Shown here in pieces: positions 30,869-40,594 of a DNA stretch of 64,000 nucleotides. Origin of the DNA: Marsupella aquatica. Its lineage: Eukaryota; Marchantiophyta. The notes beneath the pieces were generated by a model, which searched no databases, was not told the origin of the DNA, and worked only from the letters and a program-made list of their open reading frames with translations. The position numbers were made by a program, and so were the translations under genes. The stretch lies in contig OZ316896.1 in NCBI GenBank assembly GCA_973895155.1, forward strand, positions 23,374,001 to 23,438,000, given 5' to 3'. Within the stretch, counting starts at the first letter, position 1. Each line of letters opens with the position of its first letter.

Positions 30869-32764
30869 CTATTGTAAAGCAGTCCTCGACCTCTTCGTCT
30901 TCTTCTTCCAAGTCACCTTCCATTGGTTCTTGCCATAATCCGCTGGGGGGTACCTCTGTATTGCCGGAGCCCTCCCTTCTCCTTCCGTTGATGTTGACGA
31001 AGAGTCCATCTTTTCCTCCGTAACCTTCCCTTTATTTTTGGCCAGCCCATCCCACCTTTCCTTCCTTCTGGTAGATCGAGTAGAGACCCGGTAGCAATCA
31101 TGATCTAAATCCTCCTCTGAGAAGGTTGATAGGGCTTCGGCCTCATCATCAGATGGTACGAACTCTGCCTCGGCATCCTCTTGCCATCCTAGTTCGATGT
31201 GGTTGATTTGAACTCCTCCGGGGGTAGTACCTGGCGGTAAGATCTTGACCGGCAAAAGTTTATGATTTGCGGCCAGGCCTGCCAACCAAGTAGGACATTG
31301 CCCTAGCATATGACCTTCCTGTCGGCATCCCATACATAGCTGAGCTGGTTGTCCATCACCCTGTTTGCGTGCATTCGGGCATTCTCTAGCAAAATGGCCA
31401 GGTTGACCACAATTATAGCACGCCGCAAATCTTTGCACATTCGGCCTAGGAGGTACTGACGGGTTCTGAATAATCCGAGGATACATCTCTCCTGGATTGT
31501 TCCTTAACCCTGACCATAGAGATGCAGGTCTGTTGGATAGGTCTTGTGCTCCAGTCTCACTGATGCCGAAAACACTATCAGCAGCATCTCCTAAAAAGTA
31601 CTCTACTTCTCCCTGACATGGTCTGATCTCGGCCACATGCCGAACATGATTAGTATTAAGCTTAGGACACGCATCTTTATGGTGTCCGGTTTTATAACAT
31701 AAGGCACACCATACAGAGCTATCCTCCTGTACTACCTTCTTCTTCGGTTTTACCTCTACAATGATAGCCTTAAGTTGCTCGGTAAGGGCTACGATGTTAT
31801 CTGGTGGCTTAGCCTCCAGCTTGACTTTCGTCTTCCCTCTCCTTCTGCCCTTCCTTTTGGTAGTTTTTTCTTCTTCAGAACTAGAAGATGACTCACTCTT
31901 GCTACTCCCACTATCCGAGCTTGACTTATCACTTCTAGACTTCTTAGAATGTTTCTTCTTCTTATCTTTTTTCTTATGGGGTGATCCCTCTTCTGATGAG
32001 GAACTCTCAGACTTAAGCTGTTTCTTCCGGCTTGTGATATCTGCATTAATGTATAATTGAATATCCTTAATTGCTTCGGCTAAAGTCTCCGGGTTCTCCT
32101 TCCTAATTGCAAAACTCATCTTCTGTGGCAAAGCATTCACCAACCATTGAAGTTGCATACCTTCAGATGCATTGGTCTTTGTACGTCTTACCAGTTTCTG
32201 AAAGCGTTGCAAGAACTTCCTGAAGGATTTGTTCTCCTTGAACCGAAGTCGTCCCAACTTCGGCACTGCTAGTTCTGAAGTTCCAATTGGTCGAAACTCC
32301 TTAACAAAGAGTGTTTTGAAGATATCCCAGATGGCTTGATCTTCCACATCTAATGCTCTGTACCAAGGCCTAGCCTCACCCTTGAACAGGCCGGGAAGAA
32401 TCTGCATCTTGATGGCCGATTCTCCATTTGCTGCAGCGGTTCCCTCGAAATCATCCAACCATTCGTCCGAATCCTCATCTCCTCTCCCATGAAATGCCTT
32501 GTAATGTATGCGCGACCGCTGGCTCAATCTGGTCCCTGGCCTCTCGTCTGGCCGTGCCTCTGGTTCCCCCATGTCGGTTGGAGACTCACTTCTCCTTACC
32601 GACTCTTCTTCTGGTATGTCTTCTTCGACGCCACTTCCAGTTTCGGAGCTACCAGCTCTTTCTGCCCCTCTCAGTCGCTGTGTATCATGCCACCCGGCAA
32701 GCTGCTGCAGTCGAGCTCTCTCCCGTTGAATCACTCTTTCTTCCCTCGGCGTAAGGTCAGTCAT
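30869..32764 (-). CDS. element A gag with three zinc knuckles (fused across a deletion)
   Basis: A 631-codon frame starts at ATG 32764, about 65 bases after the primer-binding site. Residues about 80-260 form the capsid-like gag domain (RSRIHYKAFHG, DEWLDDFEGTA, PWYRALDVED, FRKFLQRFQKLVRRT). A Ser/Lys-rich stretch follows (SKSESSSSSEEE, KRKGRRRGK), then three CX2CX4HX4C knuckles: CALCYKTGHHKDAC, CYNCGQPGHFAREC and CMGCRQEGHMLGQC. Compared with D, about 940 bases are missing at about 30951, so the last approximately 27 residues read out of frame through what should be the start of the pol linker. Gag packages the genomic RNA into virus-like particles; its capsid and knuckles are complete here. 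Confidence 0.88.
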   Translation of the reverse strand: MTDLTPREERVIQRERARLQQLAGWHDTQRLRGAERAGSSETGSGVEEDIPEEESVRRSESPTDMGEPEARPDERPGTRLSQRSRIHYKAFHGRGDEDSDEWLDDFEGTAAANGESAIKMQILPGLFKGEARPWYRALDVEDQAIWDIFKTLFVKEFRPIGTSELAVPKLGRLRFKENKSFRKFLQRFQKLVRRTKTNASEGMQLQWLVNALPQKMSFAIRKENPETLAEAIKDIQLYINADITSRKKQLKSESSSSEEGSPHKKKDKKKKHSKKSRSDKSSSDSGSSKSESSSSSEEEKTTKRKGRRRGKTKVKLEAKPPDNIVALTEQLKAIIVEVKPKKKVVQEDSSVWCALCYKTGHHKDACPKLNTNHVRHVAEIRPCQGEVEYFLGDAADSVFGISETGAQDLSNRPASLWSGLRNNPGEMYPRIIQNPSVPPRPNVQRFAACYNCGQPGHFARECPNARKQGDGQPAQLCMGCRQEGHMLGQCPTWLAGLAANHKLLPVKILPPGTTPGGVQINHIELGWQEDAEAEFVPSDDEAEALSTFSEEDLDHDCYRVSTRSTRRKERWDGLAKNKGKVTEEKMDSSSTSTEGEGRAPAIQRYPPADYGKNQWKVTWKKKTKRSRTALQ

Positions 32765-32811
32765 TACCTACGCTTCCGTTCTAACTTCATATCTCACGGC
32801 TTAAGAAATGC

Positions 32812-32829
32812 CCCCTCCATCTAGCGCCA
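32812..32829 (-). other. primer-binding site of element A
   Basis: On the minus strand TGGCGCTAGATGGAGGGG starts four bases after the 5' LTR end. TGG at the start fits pairing to a tRNA CCA end. The same sequence is at the corresponding place in D (53108) and, with T for C, in B (39113). I cannot name the tRNA from memory. Confidence 0.7.
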
Positions 32830-33077
32830 AAAATGTGGTGCGTCCCATGGCTCCCTAAACCCAAGAAACCCCCCAGCTCAAGCCGATTCCCGCAGGTTTT
32901 GCGCTTGGCGAGGCCGTTTCCGCGGCTTAGCGGCATGGGACGCTGCTAACCTCTACTACTACTGTTAACATTTTACACACATATACTGGACAGATCCTTC
33001 ATCGGGTCATGAGATACGTAGCCGGCCTAATCTAGGCCTTCCCCTGTCTTCCCCTCCATCTTGTTAGGTATGTTTGG

Positions 33078-33093
33078 ATTCCACGGCCGGAAT
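33078..33093 (-). promoter_or_regulatory. conserved 16-nt palindrome, copy in A 5' LTR
   Basis: The minus strand reads ATTCCGGCCGTGGAAT; one C-to-T change in CpG context breaks the palindrome compared with the 3' LTR copy at 17119. The downstream CCAAACATACCTA is unchanged. Confidence 0.65.
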
Positions 33094-33744
33094 GATCCCC
33101 AATAGGCTTGGTTAAGCCGCTAAGACCTCTCTTAGCTCGACACATCCAACTCTCACTCCCCTGCTTACTTTCCTTCCTTCTGGTTGATGTGGGCACTCTT
33201 CACACAAGTTAATGCGACACACAAATAGCAAAATGACTCATTCTGACTGAGTCATACCATGCACTTGCCATATAAACAGTACATCTCATACACAAGCTCT
33301 GCGAACTAAGCCGTGAGGCCAACTCTATTCAGCTCTTAGGCATGAGGAAACATGAATATACACAAGGGTCACTGTATGACTAACCGAGAGCTTCTCGTAC
33401 TACTTGATCCCAGCCCGGCTGGTGCAAACTAAAAACTTGCTAAAGAAGAGGCCCTGAGCTCCCCGCTGCCCAGGTACTTATCCTGGTAGTGGATCCGCCA
33501 TTCTTTGCATCGTAAGCCTAATCTACCTAACAGTAATCTACTTGCCCGAATCTACCTATGTACAGCAAGGCAGGAGCACAAGTGTTGCTCCTACCAGTGG
33601 AACCGCAATCCCACTAAGCTAAGTGTCAGGGCCGCTCCTGGTCCTGATCCTAATCCTAAACTTGGAGATCAGCGCCCGCCCTGCCCACTCACGCCTCCTC
33701 CCTCCACGTCCGCCCTCCCTAAAAGGAACGGCGCCCTTGCACCG

Positions 33745-35064
33745 TCACGACACCGGTGGAGGATCCTTAATGGACGCCCCCAACGCTTCCTCCTCAGCCA
33801 CTGCCGTAGGTTCATTCTCTGACAGATTACCTGCCCTTGACTGAGTCAACTCTCCATCGGCCTGACTGGGTCCACCATCGGCGTCGGCATCGGCTCGGGA
33901 ATCGGTTACGGCCTCAGCCTCGGCTACGGTCTCCCCAGCCTGCTCAAGAGGCGGATCTGGAATACCGGCCTCATTACTGAGTAGTTCGGCTTGGGCCGCA
34001 CCACCCCCACCTATGATGATAGCGGGATCTATTGCCGTATTCATGCCGGAGGATGGTGCTGGTTCTACCTCCTTGGTCACCACGGCTTGTGGAGTCGGAT
34101 TACTCCTTGACCCTGAAGGTTTCCGCTTTTTCTTCTTTTCTGGTTCGGCAGCTGGTCCCTTCCCCTTCCCACTTACTTCCGGCACTGGTGCAGGTGGCGC
34201 GGCTTTTTCTTTGGCCAGTACCACTCCTGGTAACTTGGTTGCCCCAATTGGAGTTGGGCCTGATGAAGACAAGCACTTAAATACTGCGGCTTGTTTCTTC
34301 AGCCGCTCCGTTTGGTTGTCGGCCCGCCGCTGGAGGTTCTCCATCTTCCTCGTGATTTCCTCCAACTCCTCCTGGGTCTCATCCAGGTCCTTGCATGCCT
34401 CCTCTAGTTCCTTCTGGGCTTCCTCCTGTTCTTGTTTCAAGGTAGTCCTCTCCTCCCGGGTTGCTCTTAGCTCCTTGTCGAGCTCTGCAATGATGACAGA
34501 CTCCATCTGGTTCATCTTGGCGTAAGTCTGTTCGAGCATCTCGTCCTTCTCCCTTAGGTCGGCCTTGAAGCTGGCCGTCAGGGACGCAAGCTCCTGCTGC
34601 AGCGCCATAATCCCTTGATAGGATTTCCCTAACTCGGCCTCCTTCTGCTCAAGGGCTCCGCGGATTTTCTCGAGCTCCCCCTTCAACGCCCATTCCTTTC
34701 TTTGGGTCTCCGCCATGGCCCGGCTGTTGGCTGTTATGTGGGCCTCCTCTGTATTCTTCAGCTCTTGCTTCCACTTCTCCCTCTCTTTGATCATGTCGGC
34801 CAACTCTCCCTGCGTCTGAGTCAGTTTATCCTTGATATTCTGATTATCAGCCTGCGCGGTGTCCAACTGCCCCTGCATGATGTTCAGCTCATGTCGTTTA
34901 ATCCGCAGTTCATCTTGGGCTTTCTTGGCCGCCCTTAGATCTTCAATCTCGGCTTCCATCCTCCTAAGCCGCCGAATGACCTCGTCCTTCTTGCTTCTCT
35001 CTAAAGCCACCGCTTCTTCTAATTGGTGCTTCTCCAACTGCTCCCTATGGAAAAAGGGTCCTAC
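33745..35064 (-). pseudogene. C-terminal 430 codons of the LTR ORF in A's 5' LTR
   Basis: This is the coiled coil (LEKHQLEEAVALERSKKDEV onward), the KKKKRKPSGS patch and the acidic Ala-rich tail, ending at the same TGA as the 3' LTR copy. I count about six residue differences from the copy at 17786-21421, for example N/S in ITAN(N/S)RAM and R/Q in KQE(R/Q)EEAQ. It lacks its N-terminal 780 residues because B inserted here. Confidence 0.85.
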
Positions 35065-35422
35065 TGTGATGCCGCCGGTACGGCGGTTAATGAGTGATTC
35101 AGTCTAACTGCGCTCGGCACGCGCGTTAGGTGGGTCTTAGGCCGCTATTCTTAGCATAACGATAGTATTTAGGTAATCATTAGGGGTAGGACATCATTAG
35201 GCAATAAGGGGGACTTCAGGTTCGGGCTGGCGGCGGGTCGCTATTCGCACACCCGGATTACGAGCGTGGAGGGGCCCCTCCCTCGGGTCCGTATAACGAA
35301 CTTAAGGAAGCGGCCACTGACGCACGCTGACTCAGACCGGCGGAGTGGCCGGTACACCACAAGCATGAGCGGTTCAACCTACGGGCGTCGAGGAGACGTC
35401 GGGGATCGACAAGCCCTCAAAG

Positions 35423-35430
35423 TATAAAAG
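35423..35430 (+). promoter_or_regulatory. TATA box driving the family-B LTR ORF
   Basis: TATAAAAGGGG lies 108 bases before the ATG at 35531, identical in motif and spacing to LTR B' (16250). Transcription would start near 35455, giving a 75-base leader before the ORF. The ORF would then be the first frame on any transcript from this promoter. Confidence 0.7.
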
Positions 35431-35530
35431 GGGAGCCAACCCTTTGTAGTGCACCAGTCCATCAGTCCGCGCGCCAGCTTCGACCCCAGCTCTCTCGTTC
35501 TCTCTAGGTCGCCACTACTATCTCCTCTGA

Positions 35531-38203
35531 ATGTCGCACACGATCCTCTCCAGCTCGGCCATTTGATTCTGGACGCAGTTCCTAGCTACCGGAAGGCACT
35601 TGGCCGATTCATTGAAACACGCCAACCCGCGCTGATACGAGATCGAACGCGAATACGAGAGAGCCATCCGCCTAGCAGGACGACACCACTACGTCCTTAA
35701 CTTTGACTACCCGTCTCAGAGCGAGCTTTACCGACCAGCTGAGGTATCTAGGTACTTCTTCAACAGAGACAAATATATCGGGTTCTGGGAAGCATTGCTT
35801 CGGCTTCCGGACGAGGTCTTCAATATCCCGGGTACAATCGACCTGCAGCGACATCACTTCGACCACATCCCTGCCCAGGTTTGGGCTGTCATTAACGGCG
35901 AGTCCAGTACCAACCGTTCGACAAGGGCATCCGTACTCGCTTCAGAGAACTTCTACCAGCACCTGCAGAGCTTCATGGGAACTCGGCCATCAACCAACAT
36001 GACCAACTCAGCCGGGCCCGTACCCGTACCCGTACCCATACCCGTGCCCATGCAACCCCAGCCTCAACCTCAGCTTCAGCTTCAGCCGCAGCCTCAGCCT
36101 CAGCCGCAGCCTAGCCAAACCCCACCACCTATCACCCAGCCAGCACAGGTACGCTCTGTCATCAACGCTGTGGATCTTAGCGATGACGACGAGGCTACCC
36201 CACCCTTGACCAGGCGGCCCAGAGGAACAAGCGCTCGGGGGGCCGACACTATATCGTCCCCACCCCCTGCTCTGACCCCAGGAGCGGCCCCAGCAGACAA
36301 CATAGTGACCGTGGCCGCCCCGGGCCCGTTACCAACCGCAGTGGCACTCCCCAGGCCCGATCGGGAGGATGGGGAAGTATCACCTTCCCCGAGTCAGTCA
36401 CGGGGAAAGAAGAGGAAGGAATCCGCCACTGCGTCCGGGTTACCGTTGGCCACGGTAGCCGTAGCCAAGGTGACGATGCATCGCATGGGGGAAAACGTTC
36501 ATAGCAACATCCTCCATCCCAAGCATGCGGTGTACCTGAAGACTCAGGGATTTGAGCACCTCACCTCTCTCCCCTGGAACACTTGCAGGTACTACGGGGA
36601 GGACATGACAGAATTCGTCAAGAATTATGACGACGTATGTCAATAGACTCGGCTGCGGGGAAGGAATATGTCCCTCACAGAAGAACGGCTCAAGATGATC
36701 TTCGGGTTACCCGAAGGTGACCATCAAGTCGAATCACGGGCTCCCGGGGGCAAGGGGGCCAAGTACCAATCTTCAAGTTTTCCCTCAGAGGGATCAGTAG
36801 ACAACGGGTTCGTGATGAGGACCTGCCTCATGCCCGAGATAGCTGAGCGGCTGGAGTTCCAGAGGTACGCTCTCCACATGATGGAACCCCGGGGGGAGAT
36901 CTCCGCCGCCCAGGTTATCCAGGTCGAGAACTATCGACCTAGGAAATGGGCGTCGTACTTCGCTAAGAAATTCCATGAAGAGATGGAGCGGCGAAGGAAG
37001 ACGCTGTACATTGGCGGGAAGGCGTATTTCGCTAGCCACATCGAAATCATTCTTGAGTGGTACGCCCGGTTTGATCGACGAACCCTTCCCCGCATCAACG
37101 TTACAAAGCTGGTCCCAGCTAGGTGGGTTTTTCCGGCATTGGAGAGACGGCCCCAACCCGAGGCCCGAAGTCCAGTGGACACGCCAGCTTCACCCACCCC
37201 ACCTCCACAAATAGCTGTAATCGTAACCGAGGAGGCGCCGGAGGGGTCGGTCGTCGCAACCGTTGATGCGACCCAACTAGCCGGGCTAAGTACAGAAGTT
37301 GGTACGGCAGAGGTCTTACCCGAACCCGGGTCTCCCAAGGACCCGTCGGTGGCAATTCCGGAGAACCGGACATTGCTGCAGGAGGACACTCCAGCCCCTT
37401 CCAACGTTATGTCCCCAGGGCTGGACGTCACTGCCCCGGCCCCTGCGCGTGTTGATGTCTGCCCGTGCCCAAATCCGGACAGGCACAACTTGGACCACCC
37501 AGAACTCTTCGTACAGGGTACGTTTTTGAACGGGCTTCTGGGAGATTTCTCTCATCAAATTGCCCGGGATACCGGGGAGTTCATGGCCCGGAAGGTAGCC
37601 TGTTTCTTCAATCAGGAGTTGGTTGCCGCCGTAAAGGCAGGTCGGGCCCAGTCGGAGGCCCTTCAGAGGATAGAGCGGTACCGGGTGGAGTCCGTGTACC
37701 TAAAGAATGAAGTGGCGGCTCAAGAGGCTGAGCTTCTGCAACTGCGACCCAAGGTTGCAGCCGCCGATGAGTTGTTAGCAAAGGCGTACGCTCTTACCGC
37801 CCTAGCCGAACAGGCCAAAGCTGGGAACGAGGCCGAGATTACACGACTCCGGAACCAGATTGACAGTTTGAAGAAACAAGCTGTCACCTGGCAGAAAGAC
37901 CTGGAGGAGGCCGAGGAGCGAGCCCAGCGGGACGCGACGGAGATAGCCACGCTGCAGGCCGAGATGGCGCGGCTCCAAACCGAGGCCGAGAAGCAGGACC
38001 AGCTGGCGGGTAAACTGACGAGCGACGCCCAGCAGTTGGAGGAGGCATGTCAGGAGGTAGCAGAGGAGACGGACGCGGCGAGGCGAGAGAACGAATCTCT
38101 GCTGGACCAGGTCCAGCTCCTCAAAGCGGACAATGACAGGCTTCGAAGGCAGCGGGATGGCCGTTCCCATTCGGGCGGCTCTGGCAAGCGTGCTAGGCAT
38201 TAG
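35531..38203 (+). pseudogene. family-B LTR-encoded coiled-coil protein, three in-frame stops
   Basis: One frame of 891 codons from ATG 35531 has stops only at 35564 (TGA), 35633 (TGA; CAA in B') and 36644 (TAG), with no frameshift. It reads YERAIRLAGRHHYVLNFDYP and FWEALLRLPDEVFNIPG, a Pro/Gln-rich repeat (about 36010-36120), then LKTQGFEHLTSLPWN and, spanning the third stop, TRLRGRNMSLTEERLKMIFGLPEG. That segment lines up with TRIYGKDFYLTPKVIAEVFGLPIG in the family-A ORF. A coiled coil follows (about codons 690-880: LQAEMARLQTEAEKQDQLAG and similar). Family A and B LTR proteins thus share a globular domain followed by a coiled coil, though they are strongly diverged. Function is unknown. Codon use is richer in G and C than the host genes nearby. 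Confidence 0.72.
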
Positions 38204-38915
38204 CGGCGGAGTAGGAATAGATTAGGATTAGGATTGGCTTAGTCAGGCTCTTGGGACAGGCACCTGCCTTAGGTACAGCAGCGCTGCCCTGCTGTCTAGC
38301 CTGCGTAGATTAGGATCTTCTAATAAGACACAACCATTTTCCGGCCTGACTGTCAGCTTAGTTAGGACCTTAGTCAGCGAATCTTCGGCGAGAGGACACC
38401 CCGTCCCTCGGCTCTTAGTATTTAGTGCACCCCTCGGTAGAGGCAGGGGGGGTTTTTAGTTTCAGAGTCGGACATCCGCGGGACATGCGGGGAGTCCCGA
38501 CCTCTGGGAATGACAGAGTACCAAGGGGAGGGGGTAGGACTAAGCTCGTCGGGCGAGTGCGGAGCCGGGCTCCGTTGTAGTGTGCACCCTCGGCCTTGAA
38601 CCTGTGCATTCCAGGGCTGTCGTGTCAACTAAGTGTACGCATATGTTCCCTTTGTAGTAAAATCCTTTCCCATCATTTTCCTTCGTGTAAATCGAGATTG
38701 TATGCATGTGTGCGCATATGTGTGTGGGTTTCTCGTATATGGGTGGCAGCGCCAGGCCGAACGCACTACCCGAGACGTGCATAGGGTGCAGCCTGTGGGT
38801 AAGTGGTTGCGAGCACGGGTTGAGGACCTATATCATCGAATCCGGATCGAAGGTGGACAGCACGAAGGCTTAGAAGCCCTTAAGCCGGGGTCGATCCTGC
38901 TATCGACTAAGGTAC
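38204..38915 (+). promoter_or_regulatory. post-ORF LTR region with second TATA-like motif and G-rich tract
   Basis: After the ORF comes TATTTAG at 38419-38425 and GGTAGAGGCAGGGGGGG at 38436-38452. Solo LTR E has TATATAG (56929) and the same GGTAGAGGC-plus-G7 tract at matching spacing. This shared block between otherwise different LTRs may be the promoter for the genomic gag-pol RNA, with the ORF lying in U3 (inference). Further on, a 30-base segment around GGGGAGTCCC is also shared with E. Confidence 0.45.
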
Positions 38916-38931
38916 GTTCCGGCGGCGGAAC
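38916..38931 (+). promoter_or_regulatory. conserved 16-nt palindrome, copy in LTR B
   Basis: GTTCCGGCGGCGGAAC followed by ACAAACCATACCTA. Compared with C and E the outer pair is G/C instead of A/T: both ends changed together, keeping the palindrome. It lies about 170 bases before the LTR end. Confidence 0.7.
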
Positions 38932-39112
38932 ACAAACCATACCTAGGAGGTGTCCATATTTAGCAGTATGCGCACTTAGCGCTAGTTTACGAGAATAAGG
39001 TGCATTACGTGCTTCCCTTCCTGCCCGAACCCTCAGATTTACGAGGGATGTGCCCGTCTAAGCTGAAGTCTGAGTTAAGGCCGAAGCCTACGACGTGACA
39101 TAGCCTTTGTTT

Positions 39113-39130
39113 TGGTGCTAGATGGAGGGG
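39113..39130 (+). other. primer-binding site of element B
   Basis: TGGTGCTAGATGGAGGGG, 12 bases after the LTR end GTGACA. It differs from the A and D site (TGGCGCTAGATGGAGGGG) by one C-to-T change, so the two families use the same primer. Confidence 0.65.
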
Positions 39131-39223
39131 GCACTCTACATATCGTAGAGGGGACACATGTGCGTATTCACCTAGGCAGGATACATCAGGACGTAGTACT
39201 AACCATTGCATTTATATGAGTAA

Positions 39224-39621
39224 ATGCCCGTCACTCGTGCTCAAGCAGCTTACTTGAGGAGATTGACCAGCGAACGAGAAAGTGCAACCACAACAAGCTC
39301 CGACTCGTCGGGCTCGGAGGACTCGCAATCGTCCCGACGTATGAACATACCCCCGGGATCTTCGGGGTCTGGTTCGACCGGCCCTGCTGCGGTTCCACCA
39401 CCACCACCACCACCACCACCTATGGCAGCCGCTCCACCGGTGGCCCGCGCTGCTCAGGCGCCTCCACAAATATCACAACGATCGCGATTTCATTATCGAC
39501 CTTTCAAAGGGCGTCATGGGGATGATCCGGATGAATGGTTGGATGAGTTTGAAGCCACTGCTAAAGCTAATGGGGAAGACGCCATTAAGCTAACCGTCCT
39601 CCCGGGAGTGATGCGGGGAGA
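39224..39621 (+). pseudogene. element B gag, N-terminal 130 codons only
   Basis: The frame starts at ATG 39224 (MPVTRAQAAYLRR), passes a run of eight to nine Pro codons (CCA/CCT repeat near 39398-39420), then enters the capsid-like domain: RSRFHYRPFKGRHGDDPDEW and LTVLPGVMRGE, homologous to the gag of A at 32764. It is cut at 39621 by the junction with D. No zinc knuckles remain. Confidence 0.8.
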
Positions 39622-40594
39622 ATGATCCCTTGATAGGCTTTCCTTAATTCGGCCTCCTTCTGCTCAAGGGCTCCGCGGATATCCTCAAGTTCCCCTTTTA
39701 ATGCCCTCTCCTTTCTCTGGGTCTCTGCCATGGCCCGATTGTTGGCTGCTAAGTGGGCCTCCTTTGCGTCCCTTAGCTCCCGCTTCCACTTCTCCTTTTC
39801 CTTGACTGCGCCGGCCAACTCTCCTTGGGTCCGAGTCAGTTTATCTTTGATAATCTGATTGTCAGACTACGCGGTATCCAACTGCCCCTGCATGATGTTT
39901 AGCTCATGCCGCTTGATCCGTAGCTCATCTTGGGCTTTCTTGGCCATCTTCAGGTCTTCCACCTCGGCTTCCATCTCCCTAAGCCATTGGATGACCTCGT
40001 CCTTCTTGTTTCTCTCCAAAGCCACCACTTCTTCTAATTGGTGCTTCTCCAACATCTCCCTCTGGAAAAAGGGTCCCTGCTCCAACTCCTCCCCAAAGAT
40101 GCTGAGCGCAAGTTCCCCACACATCTCCCCGTACTCCATGGCTCTATCTTTAGCATAGGTGAAGTAAGTAGAAGTCATCGGCATCAACCACCGCGGCCTC
40201 TATTCCCAAGCCGTCTTGCGGATCTCTTCTATGGTGGCAAGAGGGTTGTTTCTTTTTTCGGCAAGCCGCCTGATGTCCTCCGGCCAATCTCCTCCTGGCA
40301 AATCTTTTTCCCTAGCCAGGGCTGCCTTCTCTTCCTCCCTAAGTTGCTTCTGAAACTCTTGTGCCGTTTGCTTGATGCCGTCAAAGCTTGGGGGAGCGAC
40401 ATCTGGTGGGGGAGACTCGGGGCTACTCTGCTGGGTGGGGTCCCCTCGAACTACTCTTGGAAGCGTGGGGATAAACCGGTGTGATGCCTAGACAGGAATC
40501 ACTCGGCCAGTTAAGTGGGTAAACCAGGAAGGCACCCTAGGAACACCTTAGTATAGGGACAAAACAAGGAAAATATAAACCATTAGGGGCAACC

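Larger units (their letters stand above)
16875..35064 (-). mobile_element. element A: Ty3/gypsy retrotransposon with giant LTRs, LINE inserted in pol
   Basis: Read on the minus strand: 5' LTR (cut at 35064 by element B), primer-binding site at 32829, gag (32764-30869), RT-RNase H (30801-28672), integrase (28690-27952, interrupted by a LINE, resumed 21956-21525), polypurine tract, and a complete 3' LTR (21536-16875). The two LTRs agree almost perfectly over the 2.2 kb they share: the 430-residue ORF segment differs at only about six residues, so the insertion is young. The FIDDF reverse-transcriptase motif and the lack of a chromodomain place it near the Tat/Athila branch rather than chromoviruses. 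A deletion near 30951 removes the protease found in D. The target duplication cannot be checked because the 5' end is lost; 16870-16874 reads GACAC. Confidence 0.88.
32834..35064 (-). repeat. element A 5' LTR, truncated by insertion of element B
   Basis: It matches the 3' LTR from 16875 to about 19105 almost base for base; the differences I noticed are mostly transitions. It includes the non-coding tail, the terminal stem-loop and the last 430 codons of the LTR ORF (33745-35037, frame still open to 35064). At 35064 (CCTAC) it stops within the coiled-coil region and element B begins. The remaining 2.4 kb of this LTR should lie beyond B but is not in the window. Confidence 0.9.
35065..39100 (+). 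repeat. element B 5' LTR, about 4.04 kb
   Basis: The LTR has TG...CA ends and this order: TATA box at 35423, ORF 35531-38203, a second TATA-like motif with a G-rich tract (38419-38452), the hairpin GGCTTAGAAGCCCTTAAGCC near 38868, the palindrome at 38916, and the end GTGACA. The 3' end is inferred from the primer-binding site and from solo LTR E, which ends CGTGACA. Confidence 0.75.
35065..39621 (+). mobile_element. element B: second Ty3/gypsy family with an ORF-bearing LTR, 3' truncated
   Basis: It begins TGTGATGCCGCCGGTACGGC at 35065, directly after A sequence. An LTR of about 4.0 kb ends in GTGACA at 39100, followed after 12 bases by a primer-binding site at 39113 and by gag from 39224. 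The gag frame is lost after about 130 codons, at 39621, where D sequence on the other strand starts. So only the 5' LTR and the first 520 internal bases remain; the rest was deleted with part of D. Its gag N-terminus is clearly related to that of A (FHYRPFKG, DEWLDEFEATAKANGEDAIK). Confidence 0.82.

Noticed and set aside
32812-32829. Naming the primer tRNA from the binding site
   Set aside because: I could not match TGGCGCTAGATGGAGGGG to a tRNA 3' end with confidence from memory.
39398-39422. CCA run as a regulatory microsatellite
   Set aside because: It lies in the gag frame and simply encodes polyproline.
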